A stretch of 64,000 nucleotides of DNA from Vitis vinifera. Lineage: Eukaryota > Streptophyta > Magnoliopsida > Vitales > Vitaceae. The notes under the pieces were generated by a model that saw nothing but the letters and a program-made list of their open reading frames with translations, was not told where the DNA came from and did no database searches. The stretch is taken from positions 21,145,001-21,209,000 of the forward strand of contig NC_081820.1 of the NCBI RefSeq assembly GCF_030704535.1. The letters run 5' to 3'. Within the stretch, counting starts at the first letter, position 1. The number at the start of each line of letters is the position of its first letter. Position numbers and translations under genes: made by a program. This document shows, piece after piece, positions 23,336 through 34,430 of the stretch.

Positions 23336-23474
23336 GTGCCCCTAAAGAGGCACATATTGAACAAGAAGCCCCTGGAGAGGCACTTATTAAACATGAAGCC
23401 CCTGAAGAGGCATATATTGAACAAGAAGCCTTTGAAGAGCTACATATTGAACGAGAAGCCCCTGAAGAGGCACA
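23336..23474 (+). repeat. 30-bp in-frame repeat, about five units
   Basis: Units of 30 bases encode variants of EAPEEAHIEQ. About three degenerate units occur at the same place in the other element (60,491-60,580). This linker between integrase and RT expands and contracts by whole codon sets. Confidence 0.75.
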
Positions 23475-25230
23475 GGTACCTGAAAATTGTGAGATCTCAA
23501 TAAGTTATGTACACATAGGAGAAAAATGGGATCGAAATAACATTGTTATTAACAATATTTTTGCTTTCCAAGTGGCCTTTGATATCATAAGAAATAATGA
23601 AGATCCCGAACCACAAAATGTGGAAGAATGTCGGCATAGAAATAATGATATCATAAGAATGTCGGTATGTCGCCAAAATGGAAAGAAGCTATATAGGCAG
23701 AGTTAAACTCATTAACAAAACGAGAAGTTTTTGGACCTGTAGTCCAAACACCTAAAGATGTAAAGCTTGTTGGGTACAAATGTGTATTTGTACGAAAGCG
23801 CAATGAGAATAATGGGATCATAAGATGTAAAGCGCAATTAGTAGCACAAGGTTTCTCGCTGAGACTTGATATTGACTAGGAGGGAACATATTCTCCTGTC
23901 ATGGACGCAATGACATTTTGTTTCTTAATTAGTTTGGCAGTCTCAGAAGGACTGGATATGCGTCTCATGGATGTTATTACAACATATTTATACGAATCCA
24001 TGGATAATGATGTATACATGAAAATCCCTGAAGGATTTAAATTGCCTGAAGCAAATAGTACAAAGCCTCGTAGCATGTACTCAATCAAGTTACAATGATT
24101 CTTGTATGGATTAAAGCAATCTGGACGCATGTGGTACAATCACCTTAGCGAATAATTGCTAAAAGAAGGGTATGTGAATAACCCTATATGCCCATGCATC
24201 TTCATTAAGAAATTAGAAACCGGATTTGCAATTATTACAGTGTATGTTGATGACTTAAATCTTGTTGGAACTCTTGAAGAGCTCATTAGAACAACAAATT
24301 ACTTGAAAAAGGAATTTGAGATGAAAGATCTTGGAAAAAAAAAATTTTGCCTTGGCCTACAGGTTGAACATTTTCCAAATGGAGTTTTAGTACATCAATC
24401 AACATACATTTAAAAAATTTTGAAACATTTTTATATGGATAAAACGCATCATTTAACTTCTCCAATGGTTGTCTGATCACTTGATGTGAAAAAAGACCCA
24501 TTTCGTTCTTAAGAAAAAGATGAAGAGTTACTTGGTCTTGAAGTACCATATCTTAGTGCTATTGGTGCACTTATGTATCTTGTCAATTGTACACGTCCAG
24601 ACATTGCTTTTTTCTATCAATTTATTAGCAAGATATAGTTCCGCTCCAACTCGAAGACATTGGAATAGTGTTAAACATATATTGTGTTATCTTCGCGGAA
24701 CTACTGATATGGGTTTATTTTACTCAAGGGAATCAAAGCAACAATTGCTTGGATATGTAGATGCAGGATATCTTTCAGATCCACATAAAGGTAGGTCACA
24801 AATAGGGTATGTGTTTAATTGCAATGGTATTGCTATTTCATGGAGATCTGTCAAACAAACAATGATGGCCACATCATAAAATCATTCAAAAATACTGGCA
24901 ATTCATGAAGCAAGTCATTAATGTATATGGCTAAGATCTATGATCCAACATATTCGGGAATAATGTGGACTCTTCTCTATCAAAGGTGACCCAACAATAT
25001 TGTTTGAAGATAATGTTGCATGCATTGCACAAATAATAGGGGGTTAAATTAAAGGAGATAAAACTAAACACATTTCACCAAAATTCTTTTATACACATGA
25101 ACTCCGGAAGAGTGGTGAAATTGATGTGCAACAAATACGCTCAAGTGATAATCTAGCAGATTTATTCACAAAATCATTGCCAACCTCAACATTCAAGAAG
25201 TTAATACATAGGATTGGAATGCGTCAACTC
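23336..25230 (+). pseudogene. Copia pol relic: reverse transcriptase and RNase H
   Basis: The order is a 10-residue repeat linker (23,336-23,474), RT from about 23,780, the catalytic YVDD at 24,243-24,254, connection region and RNase H to the LADLFTKSLP motif near 25,160. In-frame stops occur at about 23,876, 24,098, 24,152 and 24,411, and there is at least one frameshift near 24,610. It cannot yield a working polymerase. It is closely similar to 60,480-62,322. Confidence 0.9.
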
Positions 25231-25639
25231 AATAATATCGACATGAGGAGGAGTATGCTTGTAAAAGGGTGTTAGTGTACTGTACTTTTTTTTTCCTTCG
25301 TCCAGGTTTTGTCCTATTAGGTTTTACTGGCAAGGTTTTTAATGAGGCAGTCCTAACATACCAAGAAAAGAATATTGTACTCTTTTCTTTCACTAGGTTT
25401 TTCCTATAAGGTTTTTCACTAGCAAGGTTTTAATGAGACATATTCTTTTAATATGGTGGTCATCTAAGAGGGAGTGTTGTAAATACAATGGTGAATGACC
25501 ACATTGATGGTTATTTATGAACTCCATTTACTCATCTTTAAGATGAGTAATGGGAGTTCATATTGTGAAGCCTATAAAAGGCTTCTTACACCCCATGTAA
25601 GATCCATCCCGAGCAAAAGAAAGATATTTTCTTCCTCTA

Positions 25640-26058
25640 TGTCTTAGTCTAATAAGACTTTCGAAAGTGGATTCTTAAACCTTAGGTAACATTTTTCTTG
25701 CAACATGTTCAGGTAATGGTGGTATCAAATCAGCAATCCTCCACTTTTAGCCCCCGAGTTGGATGAGATTGTATCCAAAAAAGAAAGGAAAACTCAGGCA
25801 CGTTGGTTTTCAAGCCGAATTCAAAGTAGATCAACACGAGAATATTTGTTGAAAATTTTCTTTCATTTTACTTCCTTTTGATAACATACACAAGAATAAA
25901 CAATGATTTTAATTTAAGGTCTCCAAGGAAATCCTCCAACAATTCATAGCTAACAATACATTAATTTAAGTTGCGATAACTTCGTTATTGTATATCTTTT
26001 TCTACCTTTATTTGATTAATAGCACATGGCTGAACAATCATATTTTCTACCTTTTCAC
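25640..26058 (-). other. 3' flank of STS3
   Basis: Homologous to the STS4, STS5 and STS6 3' flanks (GTCTTAGTCTAATAAGACT, GATAACATACACAAGAATAAACAATGA). Minus-strand AATAAA at 26,007-26,012. The Copia LTR joins it at 25,639/25,640. Confidence 0.65.
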
Positions 26059-27373
26059 TCAATTGGAATCCCTAGGAATACTGTGGAGGACAACAGTCTC
26101 GATGGTTAGGCCTGGTCCAAAGCCAAACAAGACGCCCCAATCCAATCCTTCACCTGTTGTCGTTTTTTGTTCCTTCAACGATTTCTTTCTCATCTCGTCC
26201 ATAATAAACAAGACACAAGCACTTGACATGTTCCCATATTCACTTAGAACATGTCTTGTTGCTTTAAGTTTTTGTTTATCCAAACTCAATTTTGCTTCAA
26301 CTGCATCAAGAATAGCTGGGCCACCTGGATGAGCAATCCAAAATAAGGAATTCCAATCGTTGATTCCAATTGGGTCAAAAGCCTGAGTCAAACATTTCTC
26401 TATATTTTCGGAGATCAAAGTTGGCACATTAGGCCATAAATGAAAGGTGAGACCCACTTCACGTAAGTTGCCTGCAATAGCACCTTGGGTATTGGGGATG
26501 AATGTTTGGGCCGCCGAGACTAGCTGGAAGAGTGGTCGTTCAATCGAGAGATCTGGATCTGATCCAACAATTACAGCTGCAGAACCATCACCAAAAAGGG
26601 CTTGGCCAACTAAAGAGTCCAAAGCAGTTTCAGAAGGCCCACGGAATGTAACAACGGTGATCTCAGAGCACACCACGAGAACCCGTGCTCCTGCATTATT
26701 CTCAGCAAGATCCTTAGCGGTTCGAAGGACAGTTCCACCTGCATAGCACCCTTGATGGTACAACATTACTCTTCTGACTGATGTTTCAAGGCCTAGGAGA
26801 TTAGCGAGTTTATAGTCAGCACCAGGCATTTCTACACCCGAAGTTGTACAAAATACAAGATGGGTAATCTTGGATTTGGGTTGACCCCACTCTTTAAGAG
26901 CCTTCAATGCCGCTTCCTTACCAAGCTTGGGTACCTCAGCAGTAATAATCTCTTGACGTATGTTAAGAGATGGAGCCATATAAGCACCAATGTTTGGGTG
27001 CTCCTCAATCATTTCTTCGGTCAAATGACTATAACGCTTCTTGATCATTGATTTATCACCTGTATATAAATTATTAATAATACTAATATGTTAGCTCAAG
27101 GAACCAGTTTGATTGTTCAAGATGATCAACATTGTTCAAGTGAGTATATGGATACACAATTATATGTATGAAAAGGATGTTAAAATTAGACTTACAAATG
27201 CGGTTGAACTTCTTCTTGAGCTCGGTCATGTGCTCGCTCTTAGTAACCCGAAAATAGTAATCAGCGAAATCAGACTGGTACAGACAGTTGTCCGGGGTAG
27301 CTGTGCCAATGGCTAGAACGGTGGCCGGACCCTTGGCACGCTGAGCATTTCTAATTTCCTCCACAGACGCCAT
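26059..27373 (-). CDS. STS: Stilbene synthase, STS3
   Basis: Exon 1 is 27,196-27,373, the intron 27,060-27,195 (136 bp, the shortest of the six) and exon 2 26,059-27,059; 392 residues. The triad Cys164-His303-Asn336 and all signature loops are intact. Distinctive residues are Ser70 (RYSHL), Ile77 (EEMIEE), [10 protein letters not shown] where others have [28 protein letters not shown] and the C-terminus SIPRDSN. It shares SETALDS (Thr204) with STS5. First member of the tight minus-strand array; its upstream neighbour STS4 ends about 2.1 kb away. Sequence gives no reason to doubt activity. Confidence 0.95.
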
Positions 27374-27490
27374 TGATAGTAGGATGACTGCTGAAATCGA
27401 AGCTTAAAAGTTGAAGAAGGAAAGAGAAGTGAATGTTTCGGAGCACAGAGTGCTTGGAGCTGGCTGGAAAAAGTTGTGTCTTGAGGTTGG

Positions 27491-27534
27491 TATTTATAAT
27501 CATAAGGAATGCTGTGTTTCACCAACTCTCATCC
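27491..27534 (-). promoter_or_regulatory. STS3 core promoter: TATA box and conserved element
   Basis: Minus-strand TTATAAATA at 27,491-27,499 and the 16-base element (plus-strand TCACCAACTCTCATCC) at 27,519-27,534, 19 bases apart, identical to STS4 and STS5 in spacing. Confidence 0.7.
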
Positions 27535-27974
27535 ACTTGGACGCTATTGAAATTGAATGGTGTCCTGCCCAGTCAATGGATACTTGATGATACATGAAAG
27601 GGCAGGGACTTGCATGTAGGTAGGCGTGCATTTGAATAATCCATGCTGCAGTGACATGGGTTTTGATCATTTCCAACTTGGTAGGCTTCGGTTTTCATTC
27701 TTTAGATCTTTCTCTATAACTCTAATCCTTTTGTCTTTAGCCCACGTAAGGTTGTTGGAAGCTTACCCTCTTGTCTTTAGCCCACGTAAGGTGGTTGGAA
27801 GCTTACCCTCTTTGACTCGAAGTTGGTAGGACCACTTCCATATCCCCCGAATGCTATAATTTGACCATGGAGTTGGGCTTCTTGACTTGCAATAATAAAA
27901 GACCCAAATCTTTCACATGCTGAGCTACCTGCTGCCGGCTGGACGTTCGGAAATCTACAATGAAGTAGATTATG
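27535..27974 (-). promoter_or_regulatory. STS3 upstream block with a 40-bp tandem duplication
   Basis: The 40-base unit TTGTCTTTAGCCCACGTAAG plus GTTGTTGGAAGCTTACCCTC occurs at 27,731-27,770 and again at 27,771-27,810 with a single mismatch. A W-box core TTGACC is at 27,861-27,866. The segment nearest the gene (27,535-27,660) is shared with STS4, and partly with 63,826-63,940. Confidence 0.6.
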
Positions 27975-29435
27975 TAGTCAAATTTACTATTTAAAATAAC
28001 GAATATAAAAATGTTAATTTAGTCATTTAAAATAAATTTTAACCTAACTTTATTAAATAAGCTAAGTGCTTAAAGTAAAATTTTAATAATGAGTTTTAAC
28101 TCAATAATTTAATTTAAATACAACTTAAATCATCAAATAAAAAACATTAAGTTTTAACCGGTCAGCTTGGGAATCACTTTTTCAATTGACCCATAGCTCG
28201 ACAATTTAAAACTTATATTAAGAATATTTACATTTCATAATTAATATCTTAACTCAAATTTTTAGTAAGTATGGATTCATACACTTTCACCGGCTCCCAA
28301 TCCACTAGCAGCTGGTAGGCTGATAAAGTCAGATGGTGGCGGAGACTCGTTCAACAATCTCATGCTTATTTAAATTATATCAGATGGTTTTTTAATGCTC
28401 TTTTGGGAGGAGGGGGAAAGTGACAAATTCAGCATCAGTCGACCGGGGCTGCAAATTAATTCATCAACTTAAGAAATTTTGTGTAGAACACATTTCTACA
28501 TTTTAAACTTATGAGAAGGAGAATCCACACATTTCTATAATTAAACATATTTATTTATTAAGTAAAATAATTCATAACTTTTTCACTTTTAGTTGGCTGC
28601 AAAAGACGATGAAGTCATATTCAACAAAGGAAGATTTTTCTATTGAAATTACTCAAGTCCGAATTATACGGAGTCAAAGTTCTCTGGAAATATGTATGAA
28701 AACTTCACTGAAAATTGGGACTTAAAAACAGGCTGCAAAACACAAAAAGGAAAAAGAAAAAGAAAAAAAAAAGAGTATAATTCTTAAATTATTTTTAATT
28801 GTTTGAAAAAAAATTGTTATTTGATTAATAGAGCTTTCTCAGCTCCAAAAGTGACTTCTAAACAAAATTTTGGGTTATTTTGAGTTATGTCATCTTATGT
28901 AAAAAGTTAGGTTTAAATGATATAATTGTAACATCATAAGATTTTGAATAATAATTGAAAGTTTTGTTAGTATAGAACCAGTCTTGTATATGTCTTAATC
29001 TAATAGGACTAATGAGAGGTAAGACATCACCCTTGTTTCGATGGTGGCTATCTTATTTAATTTATATGCACTGTAGAACCAAACTGGTTTCCATATTTTT
29101 CAAATTCGTAGTCTGTCACTTTTAGGCCTTGAGTTGGATATGATTTTTTGGAATTTTCAAGCAAAACTAAGACTAAATCAGCGCGGGAAAAGGAATATGA
29201 AAAATTTTCTCACTTGCATGCCTAAACAAAATAGAAATCCATTATTTCTTTCATTTTGATAACATACACAAGGATAAACAAGGATTTTAACTTGAGGTCT
29301 CTGAAAAAGTCCTCCAACAACGATAAATAACAAATAATAAATTCTGAGTAAAGATGATTTCATGGTGATATATCTTTACTACCAATATTTGATTAATAGA
29401 ACATGGCTAGTGAATGGTTTTTCCTACCATTTCAC
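27975..29435 (-). other. MITE half and STS4 3' flank, no other gene
   Basis: 27,975-28,165 is one half of the AT-rich MITE. 28,166-29,435 is 3' flank homologous to 31,640-32,914 behind STS5, offset about 3.48 kb. Small frames such as 29,178-29,363 are duplicated there without coding constraint. No AATAAA matches that of STS1, STS3 and STS6 at the same place; the equivalent reads ATATTTGATTAAT. Confidence 0.6.
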
Positions 29436-30804
29436 TTAGTTTGAATCCATTTGAACGCTATGTAGTACAACGGTCTCAATGGTCAAGCCTGGCCCAAAGC
29501 CAAACAAAACACCCCAATCCAATCCTTCACCTGTGGTTGTCTTTCCTTCCTTGAGCGATTTCTTTCTCATCTCGTCCAAAATAAACAAGACACATGCACT
29601 CGACATGTTCCCATATTCACTTAGAATATGTCTTGTTGCTTTGAGTTTCTGTTTATCTAAACTGAGTTTTGCTTCAACCGCGTCAAGAATAGCTGGGCCA
29701 CCGGGATGAGCAATCCAGAATAAGGAATTCCAGTCACTAATACCAATTGGGTCAAAAGCCTTAGTCAAACACTTCTCTATGTTTTCAGATATCAAACTAG
29801 GCACATTAGGCCACAATTGAAAGGTGAGACCCACTTCACGTAAGTTGCCGGCAATAGCACCTGCTGAATTTGGAATAAATGTTTGTGCTGCTGAAACAAG
29901 CTGGAAGAGTGGTTGTTCAATCGAGATATCTGGATCTGATCCAACAATTACAGCTGCAGACCCATCACCAAAAAGGGCTTGGCCAACTAAAGAGTCCAAA
30001 GCATCTTCAGAAGGACCACGAAATGTAACAACAGTGATCTCAGAGCATACCACAAGAACTCGTGCTCCTGCATTATTCTCTGCAAGATCCTTAGCTGTTC
30101 GAAGAACAGTTCCACCTGCATAGCACCCTTGATGGTACAACATCACTCTTCTGACAGATGGTTCGAGGCCTAAAAGATTAGCGAGTTTATAATCTGCACC
30201 AGGCATTTCTACACCTGAGGTGGTACAAAATACAAGGTGGGTGATCTTCGATTTAGGCTGACCCCACTCTTTAAGAGCCTTCAATGCTGCTTCCTTACCA
30301 AGCTTGGGTACCTCAGCAGTGATAATCTCTTGGCGTATGTTAAGAGATGGAGCCATATAAGCACCAATGTTTGGGTGCTCCTCAAGCATTTCTTCGGTCA
30401 AATGAATGTAACGCTTCTTGATCATGGATTTGTCACCTGTATATAAATTAAACAGGAGTAATATGTGAGCTCAAGGCATTCATTGTTCAAGATGATCAAC
30501 ATCGTTCAAGTGAGTGTAAAAAAATTCATCTTAGTAAATATAAAAGCTTATTCTGCTCATACCATCGCGCAGAGATGCATTGAATTAATTTAAAATGAGT
30601 ACACAGGATGTTAAAATTATACTTACAGATGCGGTTGAACTTCTTCTTGAGCTCGGTCATGTGCTCGCTCTTAGTGACCCGAAAATAGTAAGCGGCGAAA
30701 TCAGACTGGTACAGACAGTTGTCCGGGGTAGCTGTGCCAATGGCTAGAATGGTGGCCGGACCCTTGGCACGCTGAGCATTTCTAATTTCCTCCACAGACG
30801 CCAT
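29436..30804 (-). CDS. STS: Stilbene synthase, STS4
   Basis: Exon 1 is 30,627-30,804, the intron 30,437-30,626 (190 bp) and exon 2 29,436-30,436; 392 residues, catalytic triad intact. The MASVEEIR methionine was taken as the start; an in-frame methionine 51 codons upstream is in the transcript leader beyond the usual family length. Distinctive residues are Ala38 (FAAYYF, Asp in the others), Gln234 (ISIEQP) and QLWPNVPS with the C-terminus VQMDSN, the last two shared with STS5. It lies 3,479 bases from STS5, measured at the stop codons, in a direct tandem. Confidence 0.95.
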
Positions 30805-30922
30805 TGATAGTGTGTGATGACTACTGAAATCGAAGCTTAAAAGTTGAAGAAGGAAAGAGAAGTGAAATTGTAGGAGCACAAGTGCCTGGAGCTGGCTGGC
30901 CAAAGTTGTGTCTTGAGGTTGG

Positions 30923-30966
30923 TATTTATAATCATAAGAAATGCTGTGTTTCACCAACTCTCATCC
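30923..30966 (-). promoter_or_regulatory. STS4 core promoter: TATA box and conserved element
   Basis: Minus-strand TTATAAATA at 30,923-30,931; 16-base element at 30,951-30,966, spacing 19 bases. Confidence 0.7.
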
Positions 30967-31430
30967 ACTTGGACGCTATTGAAATTGAATGGTGTCCTGC
31001 CCAGTCAATGGATACTTGATGATATGTGAAAGGGAAGGGTCTCCTATGTAGGTAGGTGTGCATTTGAATAACCCATGCTGCAGTAACATGGGATTTGATC
31101 ATTTCTAACTTGGTAGGCTTCGGTTTTCATTCTTTATTTTTTGCGTTCTTGATCTTCCTCTATAACTATATTCTTTTTTTCTTTAGCCCATGTATGGTTG
31201 TTGGAAGCTTACCCTTTGTCTTTAGCCCATGTAAGGTGGTTGGAAGCTTACCCTCTTTGACTTCAAGTTGGTAGGACCACTTCCATATGCCCCGAATGCT
31301 ATAATTTGACCATGGAGTTGGGCTTCTTGACTTGCAATGATAGAAGACCCAAATCTTTCACATGCTGGGCTACCTGCTGCCGGCTGGACGTTTGGAAATC
31401 TACAATGAGGTAGATTATGTAGTCAAATTT
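30967..31430 (-). promoter_or_regulatory. STS4 upstream block with a doubled 38-40-bp unit
   Basis: The CTTTAGCCCATGTA(A/T)GG...GGAAGCTTACCCT unit occurs at about 31,178-31,216 and 31,217-31,256, the same doubling as at STS3 but more diverged. A W-box core TTGACC is at 31,306-31,311. Confidence 0.55.
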
Positions 31431-32914
31431 AGTATTTAAGACTAATGACAGTAAAAATTAATTACAACTAATGAATATAAATATGTTAATTTAATCATTT
31501 AAAATAAATTTTAACTTAACTTTATTAAATAAGCTAAGTGCTTAAAGTAAAATTCTAATAATGTGTTTTAACTCAACACTTTAACAATAATTAAATTTAT
31601 ATTCAACTTAAATCATCAAATAAAAGACATTAAGTTTTACAAACTCAACTTGAGAATCTTAACTGAGGTTTAAAACTTATATTAAGAATATTTACATTTC
31701 ATAGTTAATATCTTAGCTTAAATTTTTAATAGGTTTGGATTCATACACTTCCACCAGCTCCCAATCCACTAGCAGCTGGTAGGCTGATAAAGTCATAGAT
31801 GGTGGCCGAGACTTGTTCAACGATCTCATGCTGATTTAAATTATATCAGATGGTTTTTGAATGCTCTTTGGGGTGGAGGGGGGAAGTGACAAATTCAGCA
31901 TCAGCCGACCGGCTGCAAATTAATTCATCAACTTAAGAAATTTTTGTGTAGAACACATTTTCACATTTTAAACTTATGAGAAGGAGAATCCACACATTTC
32001 TATAATTAAACATATTTATTTAAGTTTTTTAAATAAAATAATAAGGAAAATAAGTCATAACTTTTTCACTTTTAGTTGACTGCAAAGATGATAAAGTCAG
32101 TGTCTTCTGAAAGGATTGCTAAACTAGAAGAAAGGAAAACTAAATGAATAAAAAATAAAAAATATTGAAATCATTTTCACCAAAGGAAGATTTTTCTATT
32201 CAAATTACTCAAGTCCAAATTATATGGAGTCCAATTTTTCTGGAAATTTGTATGAAAACTTCACTGAAATAGGGACTATAAAAAAGGCTGCAAAACAAAC
32301 AAAAAAAGAGTATAATTCTTAAATTATTTTTAATTGTTTGAAAAATAAAGAGTTTAAATATGAAAAAAAATGGTATTTGATTAAAAGAGCTTTCTCAGCT
32401 CCAAAAGTGACTTCTGGAATAGGACATATGAACGGTAATATTTTTCTTACAGCATGTTCAGGTAGCAGTAGACGTCACCCTTGTTGCTGTGGTGGCCATC
32501 TTATTTAATTTATATGTACTATGGACCCAACTTGGTTTCCATATTTTTCAAATGAATAGTCCGCGTCACTTTTAAGGCTTCAGTTGGATAAGATTTTTTT
32601 TGGAAAGAAAAGAAAATTCTTACATGGGGTTTTCAAGCAGAACTCAAACTAAATCAGCACGGGAAAAGGAATATGTTGGAAAATTTTCTCACTTGTATGT
32701 CTAAACAAAACTCAAATCCATTATTTCTTTCATTTTGATAACATACACAAGGATAAACAATGATTTTAACTTGAGGTCTCTGAAAAAGTCCTCCAAGAAC
32801 GATAAATAACAAATAATAAATTCTAAGTAAAGATGATTTCATGGTGATATATCTTTACTATCTATATTTGATTAATAGAACATGGCTCGCGGATCATTTT
32901 TCCTATCATTTCAC
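31431..32914 (-). other. MITE half and STS5 3' flank, no other gene
   Basis: 31,431-31,640 repeats the MITE half seen before STS3. 31,640-32,914 is STS5 3' flank, paralogous to 28,166-29,435 with small insertions and deletions (for example around 32,095-32,175). No further gene seen. Confidence 0.6.
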
Positions 32915-34284
32915 TTAGTTTGAATCCATTTGAACGCTATGTAGCACAACGGTCTCAATGGTCAAGCCTGGCCCAAAGCCAAACAAAACACCCCAATCCA
33001 ATCCTTCACCTGTGGTTATCTTTCCTTCCTTGAGCGATTTCTTTCTCATCTCGTCCAAAATAAACAAGACACATGCACTCGACATGTTCCCATATTCACT
33101 TAGAATATGTCTTGTTGCTTTGAGTTTCTGTTTATCTAAATTGAGTTTTGCTTCAACCGCGTCAAGAATAGCTGGGCCACCGGGATGAGCAATCCAGAAT
33201 AAGGAATTCCAGTCACTAATACCAATTGGGTCAAAAGCCTTAGTCAAACACTTCTCTATGTTTTCAGATATCAAACTAGGCACATTAGGCCACAATTGAA
33301 AGGTGAGACCCACTTCACGTAAGTTGCCGGCAATAGCACCTGCTGAATTTGGAATAAATGTTTGTGCTGCTGAAACAAGCTGGAAGAGTGGTCGTTCAAT
33401 CGAGATATCAGGATCTGATCCAATGATTACAGCTGCTGACCCATCACCAAAAAGTGCTTGGCCAACTAAAGAGTCTAAAGCAGTTTCTGAAGGCCCACGA
33501 AATGTAACAACAGTGATCTCAGAGCACACTACAAGAACTCGTGCTCCTGCATTATTCTCTGCAAGATCCTTGGCAATTCGAAGAACAGTTCCACCTGCAT
33601 AGCACCCTTGATGGTACAACATCACTCTTCTGACAGATGGTTCGAGGCCTAAAAGATTAGCGAGTTTATAATCTGCACCAGGCATTTCTACACCTGAGGT
33701 GGTACAAAATACAAGGTGGGTGATCTTCGATTTAGGCTGACCCCACTCTTTAAGGGCCTTCAATGCTGCTTCCTTGCCAAGCTTGGGCACCTCAGCAGTG
33801 ATAATCTCTTGGCGGATGTTAAGAGATGGAGCCATATAAGCACCAATGTTTGGGTGCTCCTCAAGCATTTCTTCGGTCAAATGAATGTAACGCTTCTTGA
33901 TCATTGATTTATCACCTGTATATAAATTAAACAGGAGTAATATGTGAGCTCAAGGCATTCATTGTTCAAGATGATCAACATCGTTCAAGTGAGTGTAAAA
34001 AAATTCATCTTAGTACAATATAAAAGCTTATTCCGCTCATACCATCGCGCAGAGATGCATTGAATTAATTTAAAATGAGTACACAGGATGTTAAAATTAT
34101 ACTTACAGATGCGGTTGAACTTCTTCTTGAGCTCGGTCATGTGCTCGCTCTTAGTGACCCGAAAATAGTAATCGGCGAAATCAGACTGGTACAGACAGTT
34201 GTCCGGGGTAGCTGTGCCAATGGCTAGAACGGTGGCCGGACCCTTGGCACGCTGAGCATTTCTAATTTCCTCCACAGACGCCAT
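32915..34284 (-). CDS. STS: Stilbene synthase, STS5
   Basis: Exon 1 is 34,107-34,284, the intron 33,916-34,106 (191 bp) and exon 2 32,915-33,915; 392 residues, triad intact. It is closest to STS4 overall ([14 protein letters not shown], near-identical intron), but 33,470-33,500 carries the STS3-type sequence (SETALDS, Thr204), suggesting gene conversion. Unique changes are Thr173Ile (VLRIAKD) and Thr359Ile (GKITTGEG). The promoter side resembles STS1 and STS6 rather than STS4. Confidence 0.95.
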
Positions 34285-34386
34285 TGATTAGTGTGTGATG
34301 ACTACTCAAATTTGAAGAAGGAAAGAGAAATGAAATTTTAGGAGCTTGCTTGGAGCTGGCTGGCCAAAGTGTTGTCTTGAGGTTGG

Positions 34387-34430
34387 TATTTATAATCACC
34401 ACAAATGCTTTGTCTCACCAACTCTCATCC
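34387..34430 (-). promoter_or_regulatory. STS5 core promoter: TATA box and conserved element
   Basis: Minus-strand TTATAAATA at 34,387-34,395; 16-base element at 34,415-34,430, spacing 19 bases. Confidence 0.7.

Larger units (their letters stand above)
23110..25639 (+). mobile_element. Internally deleted Copia retrotransposon near STS3
   Basis: The 5' LTR starts TGTTGTAAATACAATGG at 23,110 and ends about 23,308 (GTCAACA). The 3' LTR starts at 25,475 and is cut at about 25,639, losing its last roughly 35 bases. A purine-rich AAGAGGGAG precedes the 3' LTR (about 25,465-25,474). Over the shared 165 bases I count about 5 differences. The 5' LTR is followed at once by the late-pol linker, so primer site, gag, protease and integrase are missing. 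The truncated right end joins STS3 3' flank. Each LTR contains a hairpin-forming TTACTCATC/GATGAGTAA pair and a TATAAAAGG box. Confidence 0.85.

Noticed and set aside
26059-26746. Long antisense frames opposite STS exon 2 (for example 26,447-26,746, 29,824-30,123, 33,303-33,602)
   Set aside because: They mirror a conserved coding sequence and recur in each paralogue only because the sense strand is constrained; no family or start context supports them.
30805-30957. In-frame upstream start for STS4 ([11 protein letters not shown])
   Set aside because: It lies above the probable transcription start, between the TATA box and the real ATG, and all paralogues align from MAS(V/I)EEIR.
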